DNA of 64,000 nt, from assembly GCA_965211995.1 (NCBI GenBank), contig OZ243040.1:310001-374000 (forward strand), read 5' to 3'. The notes beneath the pieces were generated by a model. It made no database searches and was not told where the DNA came from. It saw only the letters and a list, made by a program, of their open reading frames with translations. The DNA is from CAYFZO01 sp965211995 (GTDB taxonomy: Bacteria; Pseudomonadota; Gammaproteobacteria; Poriferisulfidales; Oxydemutatoraceae). Shown piece by piece: positions 26,701 through 38,700 of this stretch. Made by a program: the position numbers and the translations under genes. The first letter of the stretch is position 1, and every line of letters starts with the position of its first letter.

Positions 26701-29700
26701 CTCACGCTGTCCGACGACTACATCGGCACCATAACGTTCCGGGCGACGCTGGCCGATGCGTCCGGCGGCACCGCCTTGACCGACGCCGTCAATTACGCCT
26801 CCCCGTCGGAAGGGCTGTTGCTCGACGCGCCCGCCACCGGCACGGTGCTCGGACAAAGCGTACCCGTGCCGCTTGTCGTCAGAGTCCTGGGGACGGGTTA
26901 CAGCGAAGCAAGGCTGGTCGTCGAGGTCACCGAGCCGGCATCCGGCGTCACGCTTTCGCTGGACCCCCGGTTTGTTGCTGATTTTTCGAGCGGGGTTCCC
27001 ATCAGTGGCGGTCGGAGGCTCTTTAGGTCAATAGATTCAAGCGGAGGAAGAGGGATCCAAATTGTGGGACCTGGTGGGGACATAATTACTTTAGCGTTCT
27101 CGGGTGGTTTGCTTATAAACGAGGCGCAGACGCGGTTTGAAGCTCTTTTTGTGCCGGAGATGCAAGACCCCAACTTCCGTCCGCCCACCGCCGCGGAGAT
27201 CGGCGAGATCTTAAGCGTCATAAGTTTGCTCCCCGCCGCCGATTACCTCGGCCCCGCGGGATTGCGGATCGCGCTTGAGAACCGCGACCCGGAGACCGCG
27301 GTCGAGGGGCGCTACGAAGTCACCGTCTCCGGCCTCGGCACCGTTTCCATTGACGCGCCCGCCGACGAGCCGCTCACCTTCACCCGTGATACGACGCTGT
27401 CCGCGCGGGTCTTAGTCGGCGGCGACTTTGTCTTTAATTTCGCGACCCTGATCGTCGAGGTCACCGCCCCGCAGGACGGCGTCACCCTCCGGTTTGATCC
27501 CGGCGCGATCGCCCCCGAGAGCCTGAGCGTGGATGACCGTGAAATTCGGATCATCGGCTCCCGCGGCCAAGGCGGCATCCGCACCGACCGCGACGACGGC
27601 GACGGATTTTTGCGGGTGGACCGCAACCTCGGCGGAGACTCCCTGGTGATGGACTTCGGCCGCAGAGTCGAAGTCGCCTTCGTCGGCGAGGCCGACCCGG
27701 TCGGCGAGACCCGGGTGCCCGACCTCGGCGACGTCAACGCGATCCTGGACGCGCTGCAACTCGCGGTCGAAGACGACTACACCGGCGAGGTGTCGCTGCG
27801 GATCGAACTGCAAAGCGGGCGCGACCCGCAGAGCGGCGACGAAGTCGGCTCGATCACCGCCACCGCGAACTACGCGGTGCCCGCGGTCGAACTCTCGATT
27901 GACGCACCCGCCCCCGGCGCGACGCTGCCTTCCGCCGCCGCGCAGCCGCTCGGCGCGACGATCAGCGCCAACCGGAATTTCAGGTTTGAAGACTCGCTGC
28001 TCGCGGTGACGGTGACCGTCCCGGCCGGCGGCGACGGCGTAACGCTGCGATTCGACCCCGACGCACTCACCCCCGGCGGCTTGATCGTCGGCGCGGCGAC
28101 GGTGCGGGTGGACGGCGCCAACCTCAGCCTGGACGCCGCCGGCGGCACCGACTTCGTGCAGGTCAACAACCCCGCCGACGGCCTGATCTCCGCGAACGGC
28201 GACGCCGTGCGGGTGGTTTCCCGCAGCGCCGGCCCCGGCGGCCGCGTGATTACCGCGGCGGACATGAACGCGATCGTCGGCGCGCTGCAACTCGTGATCA
28301 CCCCCGGCTACGCCGGCCCCGTCGCGCTGCGGATTGACGTCGCTGAAAGCGAGGTGCCGCAATTCTTCGGCGCGACCCGCGAGGCCGTTGCCGCGACCGC
28401 GAATTACACCGCGGAGTTGGCCCCGGGCGCGGCGTTCATCTCGATCCTCGCACCCGCGGACGGCGCGACGCTGACCGGCGGCTCGGCCTCGCGGGTGAAC
28501 GCGGCGCTCAGCGCGCACGCGGAGTTCGACATCATCGGCGCGGCGCTGTCGGTCGCGGTGACCACGGCGCCGCCGGGCGGTGCGTGGCTGCAACTGAGCC
28601 CCGCCGCCATCGGGGACACGGTGGTGAGGGTGGACCGCGCGGCCGTCAGCATCAGCAACGACGTCACCGCAGTTGGCGAAGGGTTTGAGCAGATCAACGA
28701 CGCCGCCGCGACTTTCTTTCAGGAGCGGCGGGTGATTGTGAGTTTCGCCGCCGACCCCGAAGACGACTCCAGCGCGCGCACCGCGACCCTCGCCGACGTT
28801 GCGGCGGTGCTGAACGCATTGGAGATCGTGCTCGCCGACGACTACGCCGGCGCGGTGTCGCTGCAAGTCAGGCTGACCGAGGCCGCCGACAGCGGCGGGT
28901 TCACCGCCGTTGCGACGGCGGACTACACCGCGGTCGCGCCGCCCGCCGGCGGGCTGACGATCACGGCGCCGCCGGCCGGCGGCGAACTCTTCCCGGGCGC
29001 GGCGGCGCTCGCCGCGACGGTGGCCGCCGGCGACGACTTCGATTTTGACGGTGCGACGCTGACGGTGGAGGTCATCGAGCCGCTCACCGGCGGCGCGGAA
29101 ATCGCGATCAACCCCGCCACCGACCCCGCCACCGACCCCCCCCTGAGCGTCAATGGCAGAGGGGTGCGGGTGAGTCAAGACGGTGTTATCGAGATAGACG
29201 CCGGCACGGGATTTGAGCCGATCAGCGGCGCGGACGGCGTGTCGGCGGTGTCGATCCTGGGGCGGTTCGACGTCCCCGCGCCGTCCGGCGACTTGAGCGG
29301 CCTGCTCAGCAGCGGCGAGACCCGGTTGTTCCCCCCCCGTCTTAGTGACTCCGAAGCAGTATTTGATGAATTTATTTTTGACGGTCTGATATTGGTGGTC
29401 AGCGTGACCATGCCGACCGATACGGACTTTACGCTCGGATTGGATGACGCTCTTTTCACCTCGGAAGGCCTTGACGCGGGCGGCGGCAGGCGGGTGCGGG
29501 CGGAAGATATGAGTGGGGGCGAGGTGATGATATTGACCGACCGCGACGATGGCGAAGGCTTTATACAGCGGGCGGTTTTTAACAACGTTTCCACACAGGC
29601 GGAGTTGCAAAACGTTCAGTCTTTCGGCGTCACAGGCAACGCGAACCTCGACCTGGCGGACCTCGACGCGATCTTAAGCGCGGTGCGGGTGACGGCTGAC

Positions 29701-32700
29701 CTCACCTACACCGGCCCTGCGGTGGTGCGTGTGGATGTGGACGACACCGGGGGCTCTTCGGTAGGATTCTCCGTGTTCTACGACGTCGTGCCCGCCGCTG
29801 ATTTGTCGATGGCGGTGGAGGTCAGCCCCGTGGGCGGCGCCCTGCGGGTGCGGCTCAGCGGCGGTGTCACCGTCGTGGACGTGGCCGGCGACGGGGTGTT
29901 TGTGGAAATTAATGACGGCGCCGTGCTGAGACGGCCCGGCGGCACCACGCTGGTGTTCACGGTGGCGGAGGTCGTCGAGGAATCCACGCTTGGGTTGAGG
30001 TTCACGTTCGCGTCCGCCGCCGACGTCCCCGCCGCAAGAGTGGCTTTAGCCGCCGACGTTGCCGCGCTGTTCGGCGCGCTGCAGTTGGTTCTCGCCGAGG
30101 GCTCCACCGGCACGGTGGCGTTGAGGACGACGCTGGCCGAGTCCGTCGCCGCCGACGGGGAGAGTTTGGCGGACCTGGTGCGCTACACGGCGACGCCGGC
30201 CAGATTTTCGTTCAGCCCCGGCGCCGGCGCCGGGGATGGCAGATTCGTGACCGTCGGCAGCGACGGGCAAATGAGTTTCATTGACCTCGACCTGTCCAAG
30301 ATGGTGACCCTCAGCGAGACGTTCGGCCTGGGCGGCGCGGTGCTCACGGTGCGGGTTGACGGGCCCGGCAATGAGGGGCTGCGGCTGCGGCTGCGGCCGC
30401 GCGCGCTGACGGCAACGGGGCTGCTGGTGAACGACCGGCGGGTGCTGATCTCGCCGACCGTGAACTCGTTCAACCGGATCAACATAGACCGCCAGGACGA
30501 CGAGGGGTCGAAACTGATCAACCTTCCCCCCGGAGACGACCCGCTGATCCTCAGGCCGGACGAGAACGTGTTCACCGCGACGTTTGCGGAGGTCGAAGAC
30601 ATTCCCGGGCAGGTGCAGTGCGCGGTGCCCGAAGACGTCAATGCAATCCTGGGCACGCTGCGGGTCGTGGTGCCCGAAGACTACGTCGGCCCGGTGGATC
30701 TGCGGATCAGCCTGACCGAGAGCAACGACTTGGTGCTCAACGGCGGCAGCCGGGAGAGCAGCGCGGCGAGCATACGGTTTACAGCGTCGCCCGGCCCGGC
30801 GGTCACACGGCCCGTCAACCTGGTCGCGCGGAGCACCGAGACCGCCACCCGCCACGAGACGGCCTACGAGTCGGTGACGATCCTCGGCGCCGACCTGGAT
30901 ATCGAATTGTCCGGCCCGCGCCTTGAATTGCAGCGCTACGCCGACGACGCCTCTTCCAGCGGCGAGCACACCGTGACGCTGACGGGGGAACTGCTTGACG
31001 AATACGCGACCATCCTCGTGACCGCGGACGACGTGGAGTCGCAATTAAGTTCCAACGCCGGCGTCACGATTGCGTCGGGCGAGGAGACCGGGATTGCTTT
31101 GCTGTTCGACAACCCGGCGCTGCTCGACGACTTCAGCGGGCGCGCCTTGTTGTCGTTCGAGGTGTCCAACGCCGAGGGCGAGGGCGGCCGGCGCACGGTG
31201 AGATTTGAGATCGCCGCGGTCAACGACCCGCTGGACTTTGCGGTGCCGGGCTGCGGCCTCGGCTCCACCGACGGCGCCGACGGCACCCCCTGCGGCGAGG
31301 TCCTGTTCGTCGTCGTCGGCACGTCGGTGCGCGCGGTGGAGGAGACGGTTGACCCGGACGTTGACGTGCTGGTCGCCGACGTGCTGAGCGCCTCCAGCCC
31401 CGACGTCACTTTCGCCGCCTCCGATCGGCTGCCTTACTTCCTCGGCCCGAACGACACGATCGAAGTGACGGTGAGCGCCGATACCGGGGCGGGCAACCCG
31501 AGCCCTGAGGACCTCGCCTCGATCGTCAGAGACCACGAGATTGTCATAGACGTGATCAACAGCGACGGCGTTACACTCGGCTCGACCTCCAGGGAGTCCA
31601 ATGTGTTGTCCGGGAGCACGATGCTGACGTTTACCGCCATCGGGTCGGTGCTGCGCACCGACGCCCGGGCGCTGATGCAAAGCATCCGGATCAACGTGCT
31701 GCCCGGCGCCGCGCCGCTGCCGCGGCGGGTGACCATCGCAGTGTCGGCCCACGCCAACCAGGACACCGCCGCCCTGGCCTCCGGCGAGCGGACGATGGCG
31801 GCCAAGACGTTCATTATCCGGGGCGACGAACCGCCGCAACTTGAGGCCGGCGGCGAAGACGACGACGGCGACGGCATCGGCACGGCCGTGCCGGTGCTTG
31901 AAAGCGTTTTGATCGGCGCCGACCCGCAGAACAACGGCGTGCAGTTGTTCGGCGACGACCTCGAGATCACGGATGCCGAGGAAGCCGCGGGCGAGCACGA
32001 CCCCGCGATTGCCATGGTGCGGGTGAGCGCGTCAACGCCGACCAGCACCGTCGGCTTTCTGGCGCCCGGCGTCGGCTTTCAGGTGGACGCGGAGGACGGG
32101 AGCACGTCGTTGATGCTCATCCCGAACGCCTCGGTGAGGAGCACGTTCGTCTCAACGATATTCACCTTCACCTCCAGCTCCCTCTTCTCGCTCGCGGAAG
32201 TGACGATCAGTATCGTCCCGGGGCCGGGGATGACCGAGCAGCCGATGACGGCCGCTCAGGCCGTACGGGTGCTGCAAGCACTGAGGTTCAGGCCCGCCGG
32301 CAACACCAACCCGCCGGAGGAGATCCGCTTTACCGTGGCGTTGATACCGGTCTCCACGTCCGGAATCAATCAAAACACGGTGACGGACGCCAAGGATCAG
32401 CCGGTTATCCTGGAGAACGAGCCGGGCACCGCCACGTTGACCGTGACCGAGCAGACGGTTTTGGAGAACGCGGCGGGCGGCGCCTTCCTGCGGATCGGCA
32501 TGGCCGACGTGGTCGAACTGGATCAGATCATCGAAATTGAGGTGAGCAGCGAGATTGACCCCAGCTACCCCCGTAACATCTTCGGGGTGAATGATTTGTT
32601 CAGCACGCCGCCTGAGTTCAGAGCGGTAAGCGACAGGAGCACGTCGGTGTTCGTCATTGAGTTCAATCGCGGGGCGCTTAATTCGAACAGATACGGCGTG

Positions 32701-35700
32701 ATCCGGTTCACGCTGAACGTCGCCGAACGCGAGCCGGACGGCAGCCCGATCGTGGTTGGCCTGGAGCCGGACGGCGCCTCCAGACTCGCCCCCCCCCTGA
32801 TAGAGGGCGGCGAGTTCCTGCTGAGGGTCGAGCCGGTGAACGACCCGATCACCACGGTGCCGGAGCAGGCTTCCATCATCACCCACAGCGAGGGCGACGT
32901 CCCGATCTTCGGCACCGTCTTTACGGTGTACGAAGGCCCGCCGCCGCCCGACGAACTTGAAGAGAACGACGACGTCGTGATCAGCAATCCGCGCGTCGAG
33001 TTGCAGCGTTATGCCTCGACGCAGAACGCCGTCATACTCACGGGCGACTTGTTCGACCGCAGCAGCGTGGTCGTGCTGATCGGCAGCCGCCGCTTGACGT
33101 CGGCGAACCCGGTCACCGTGGCCTCGGGGCTGAGCCTCCAGGTCACGCTGGAGGGGGTGGAAGACGCGCTGACTGAGTTCAACGGGCGTGCGCTGTTGAC
33201 GCTGGACCTGACGGACGAGCCGGGCCAAGACGGCCTGACCCTGATGACGTCGCGCGTGATTACGTTTGAGATCAACCCGGTCAACGACGGCGTGGACTTC
33301 GCGGTGGCGGGCTGCGCCCGCGGCGCGGCCGACGACGGCGACCCGGCGCTCGACGGCTGCGACGGGGCCGGCATGGTCATGCTGCCGCCCGGCATGAGCC
33401 TGCCCCCGGTAAGCGACGTGTTTGACCCCGACGTGCACGACTTTGACGTCGGCGCCGCGCAGGTCGGCGACCAAGACGACGTTTTCACCCTGACCGGCAA
33501 CGCCGCCCCCTACTTCCGCGCCGCCGACGCCGTAACCGTGACGGTCGCGGCCGCCGACCCCGACTCGCTGCTCCCCGCGGAACTGGCCTCGATCGTGGCG
33601 CACAACTTGATCACGTTCAGCGGCGCCGGCACGGTCGCCACTGAGTCCGAGGCTATGGGCGTCGGCACGATTTCTCGCAGCCTGAATTTCAACGCCAACG
33701 TGTCGGCGGAGTTGGCGGCGCAGATCCTTGCAGGCATCACGCTCACCACGACGGCCGACGCCGAACCGGTGCTGCGGCGGGTCACCGTCGAGACGACGTC
33801 GCAGCCGAACGACGGCGAGAACGGCGATCAAGGCCTCACCGCGACGATTGCCAAGACGTTCACGCTCAGGGGCGACCCGCTGCCGACCGTGACTTTCGGC
33901 GCCGTTGAACCCATCGGGGAATTGGTGTTGAGAGACGCGATGGGCGTGCAGGTGTTCGGCGATGCCCTCGTCGCGGACGCCAACGAAGCGGCGGAAGAAG
34001 CCCACGGCGCTGCGATCGCTTTGGTGCGGGTGGCTGCCACGGTCGCGCCGGACGCCACCGTCATCGGCGTACTGGAGCCCGGCGACGGCTTCAGCACGGG
34101 CGGCCTCGCCGATTTTGATTTCACTTTCAGCGGCGCCGACGTGTCAACGGCGACGGCGACGATCGCGCGCAGCGACGGGTCGCCGATGACGACCGCCGAA
34201 GCCGAGGAGGTGCTGCGCACGCTGAGGTTCGCAACCACGGGCACGGGCACGGGCAATTTCGATCCGCCGGACCTGATCCGCTTCACCGTCACGCTGACGC
34301 CGGACGACACCCGCCCCGGGATAATCAGGCAAAACCCGGTGGAGGCGGTCAAGGATCAGCCGGTCATCCTGTATGACGACCCGCCGCAGGTCGTGTTGAT
34401 GAGCGAGCCGTTCGAGCGCACGGTTGACGAAGACACGCCGGGCGCAGACCCGCTCACGATGATCGGCACCGCCGACCCGCGTGAGCGGCGGCAGACCCTC
34501 GCCGTGAGTATCGCGGGAAGGGTGATTGATCCGGCTTATCTGAACAATATAAGCACCGCCGACGAACTGTTCGCCGCCAGCCCGCAGGCGCAGATTGTGA
34601 GCACGCGGGTTGCGTCCGAGACGCCCGCCGAAGCGATTCAATTCTCTTACGGCGCGCTCGCGGCCGACCGCTACGGCGCGGTGCGGTTCACGCTGGAGTT
34701 CGCCGAAACCGGCGACTTTGCGCTGCCGTCCACCCCCCACGCCTCGGTCACCAGGGACTATCTGCTGGTGGTCACCCCGGTGGCCGACCCGGTCGCCACG
34801 GTGCCCATGGAGGTTTTGACCGTTACCCACGACGAGGGAGTCCCGGTGTTCGGCTCCGCTTTCGCGTCGGTGAGCGACGGCCCCGGAGAGGAAGACCCGA
34901 TCATCGTCAGCAATCCGCATCTTGAGTTGTGGCGTTATTCCGACCCGACCAAAGCCGTCTCGCTGGACGGTGCCGCGCTCGACAACAGCGGCGTGATCAT
35001 CCGGATCGGAGCCGACAAGGAAGAATTTCGGGCCAGTTCCACCGTCACCGTCGCTTCAGGCCAGACCCTCGCGGTCGAGTTGGAATTCATTGACTACGAG
35101 TTCAACGGGCGGGTGATGCTCGGGCTGTCCTTGGAGGACGAGGAGGGCGTTGACGGAGTGAGCCTGCTGACGCGGAGCACGATCACGTTTGAGATTAGGC
35201 CGGTCAACGACGGCGTTGATTTTGCGGTGCCGGGCTGCGGGATCGAGCAGGCCGACAACGGCGACCCGGGCGACGGCTGCGACGGCGCCTTGACCGCCGC
35301 CGCCGCGGACGAGAACACCGAGCTCAGGCTGGTCCCCGGGAGCGGCAGCACCCTGCTCTCCAACGTGATGGATCCCGACGTTGACGATCTCCCCGTCTTG
35401 TCCCGCCTCGCGATATTGTCCGGCAACTTCGCCCCCTACTTCAGAGCGGGCGACGCCGTGACCGTGACGATTTCGCGGCCGAACGGCGGCTACGCGCCCA
35501 CCGCGGAGGAACTGCAATCAATCGCCGAGGACAACGTGCTCGCCGTGACCGGCATCGGCAACTTTGGCACCGCCGCGATGGTGCAAGACCCCGTGCAGGG
35601 CACGGTCGCGCTGATGCTGAGCTTCAACCGCGGCGTGCCGGCGACGAACGCGCAGGCAATCCTGCAAAGCATCACGGTGACGATGGCCGACGACCTGCTG

Positions 35701-38700
35701 CCGGTGGACCGTTTGCTCACCGTCGCGACGACGTCGCAGCCGAACGACGGCGGGGACGGCCTGCAAGACGCGGGCAACACGGTGACAATCGCCAAATCGT
35801 TCACGCTGATAAGCGATACGCCCCCGGCCATCACGTTTGGCGACGCTGTGGTGAGCGACGAAACCACTTTGCAGACGCAGACGCCGGACGGCGGCGCGGC
35901 GGTGTTTGCCGGCGTGCTGATCGCCGATCAGAACGAAGACCCGGCGCTGTTGCGTGAAGCGCGCGCCACCGACGGCTCCGGGCACCACGGCGCCGCGATC
36001 CAAAGCATCGTTATTTCCAGGCCGGCGCTGCGCTTGACCACGGCGGCCGGTTTTGCCTTTGCCACCGACGGAAGTTTTGACGCCGGCGCTTACAGGCTCT
36101 CCGCGGTCACCGCCACCGGCGACAACGCCATGCAGACGCTCACGCGCGTCAATATCAGCGACGCAGCGGAGGCGATGACGACCGCCGAAGCCGCCGGTGC
36201 GCTGGCGGCGTTGATCTTCCGCATCGGGGCGGATAACCAGAGTCCGCCGCCGCAGGTTGATTTTGAAGTGGTGCTGACGCCGGCGGCGGGCACCGCCGGT
36301 GCCTTTATCAACCCGGCCGGGGCGAGGGGTGTTCAGACGCTGACGATCATCGGCGAGAACGACCCGCCGACCTACACCGACCCGGCGGTCACGCATACGG
36401 TGCCCGAAGACGACCCCATCTCCGAGTTCACTTTCGGCACGGTCAATCCGACGGAGCCGGAGGATCAGCAGTTGACCGTGGCTATTTTGAGCCGGGAAGT
36501 GGTGGACGTGGTGGACGGGAGCGAGGTCCCCAACAATCTCGGCAGCGTGGGTGCGGCGGCTTTGTTCTTGAATATCCCGGTGATCGGGGTCGAACTGACG
36601 CCGCCGATCGCCAACGGCAATCAGCAGATACGCTTGACCGACCTGAATTTGGCGGCCAACCGGTACGGGGCGGTCCTGTTCACGCTGCGGGTTAGCGACA
36701 CCGGAGAACCCCCGCTCTCCGCCGAAGGCACGTTCACGCTGGTGGTCACCCCGGTGGCCGACCCGGTCGTAACGACGCCGCAGAATGCCGACAGCATCAC
36801 GCTTGACGAGGGACAAGCCGACGGCAGCGGGATGGTCTTCACGATGGTGAACGACGGGCCTTTGGAGGCCGACCCGGTCAGCATCACCGGCATCACGAAC
36901 TTCGTGTTGCACCGCTACGGCGACGACGCGAACGCGAACAGAATGTTGAGCGGCGCCGCGGCGCTGGCCCACGTCATCATCACGTTCACGGATATGGCGG
37001 GCAACGTGATCGCCGCCACGGACGCGGATGGCGACCTGCGCGACGCGGACGGCAGCCTGATCGCGGCGGTCAACTCCGTGGGGAACCCGTCTATGCTCAC
37101 GATCGCCTCCGGCGAGGCGTTGAACCTGCGCGTGATGCTGCTCCCGGCTTTGTCGGACTTTAACGGAGCAGGCACGTTTACGCTTTCGCTGCAGGACGAA
37201 CTTGGCGACGACGGCGTGCAGCAGATGTCTGAGCGCACGTTCACGTTTACCATCAACCCGGTCAACGACGGCGTTGATTTTGAGGTGCCGGGCTGCGGCC
37301 ACAACGAATTCGACGCACTCGCGACGGACGCGCCGCCCGATGAGCCGCGGGAGCGGCTGGCCTGCGGCGACACCGCAGAGGCCCTGATGGTCAACGCCGG
37401 TCTCGGCGCTAGGTTCATCACCAATGTGATTGACCCCGACGTTGACGACATGGAGGTTGGCTCCGCCACGCTGGCCGGCAACGCCGGCCCCTATTTCGGC
37501 ACCGGAGACGCCGTGAAAGTGACGGTGTCCGCGCCTGACAATCTCGCCCTGTTTTACAGCCTCGGCGAGGACCGCGCCGACCGCTATCTGGGCTTTGACA
37601 ACAGCACCGAGTTGAACTCGATCGTCGACGACAATACGTTCACGCAAGGCGACGACCCGCTGCCCCCCACGGAGACGAGCCTGAGCTACGGCGGCGACCC
37701 TGACCCCTACGCCGTCCTGTCGGTGGCGACGGAAGTGGACGCGGCTACCGGCGTTGCGATGAGGAGCCGGACGCTGACGTTCGTCCGCCCCGCGGCGGCG
37801 AACGTGGCGCAGGGGATTCTCGGCGGCATGGGGATCGCCGTCGCGGACAAAGCGGACCTTGAGTACTCGGGAGACCGCCTCGTCACCGTGGAGATGACGT
37901 CATCGGCCAATGACGGTGTGGACGGCGATGCGGGTGGCGACGCGGTGACGACCATCAAGACGTTTGTGCTGCGCACCGACGTGACGGGCCCGACCCTGCC
38001 GGGCGGGGAGGCGGCGCTTGACCCGAGACTGCCGCCCGCCGCGGTGGCGACCGTGCCGGGCGACAGAGCCGTGACCATCGCGCAGGTGGGCAACACCGAA
38101 GCGGTGCTGATGTGGGATCCGGCGTGCGACCGCGACCGGCTGACGATAGACGTCGGCGCGGCCGCGGGCGGGTGCATGCACGACAACCTGGTCTATCAGA
38201 TTGAAGTGACCGACGTGTCCGGGGATGAAGACTTCACGCAGCCGCCTCAGACGATAGAAAATATCCAACTGGCGGCCATGCACGACAATTTGCAGGACGA
38301 CTCCTCGGGCTACGCGCTGCTGAGCCTCGCGCTGCTGAACCTTGTTGCGGACGGCGACCCCGTCACCTCGAACAGCCGCGGCTATAGGGGCCTCAGCGAA
38401 GACGACGACTTGCAAGAGATCGGTGATAACGTTGAGGCCGGCATCGCCAGCACCGACACCACCGTCGCGGTGTACCGGATTACGCGCGCTCAGGCGACCC
38501 TGATTCCGGGCAGAAGTTATCAATTCGCGTTGTCGCTGATCGGAGACACCGCCGGCAATGGCCCCGAAGGCGCCGGCCCCGCAGATGGAAGCGGCGACTA
38601 CGACTTGCCGGACACGGTGACGTTGAGCACCGACCTGATCAATGACGGCATCGGAATCAGAGCGAGCGTGCTGGACGAATTGGAAAGCTTTGTTTTTGTT

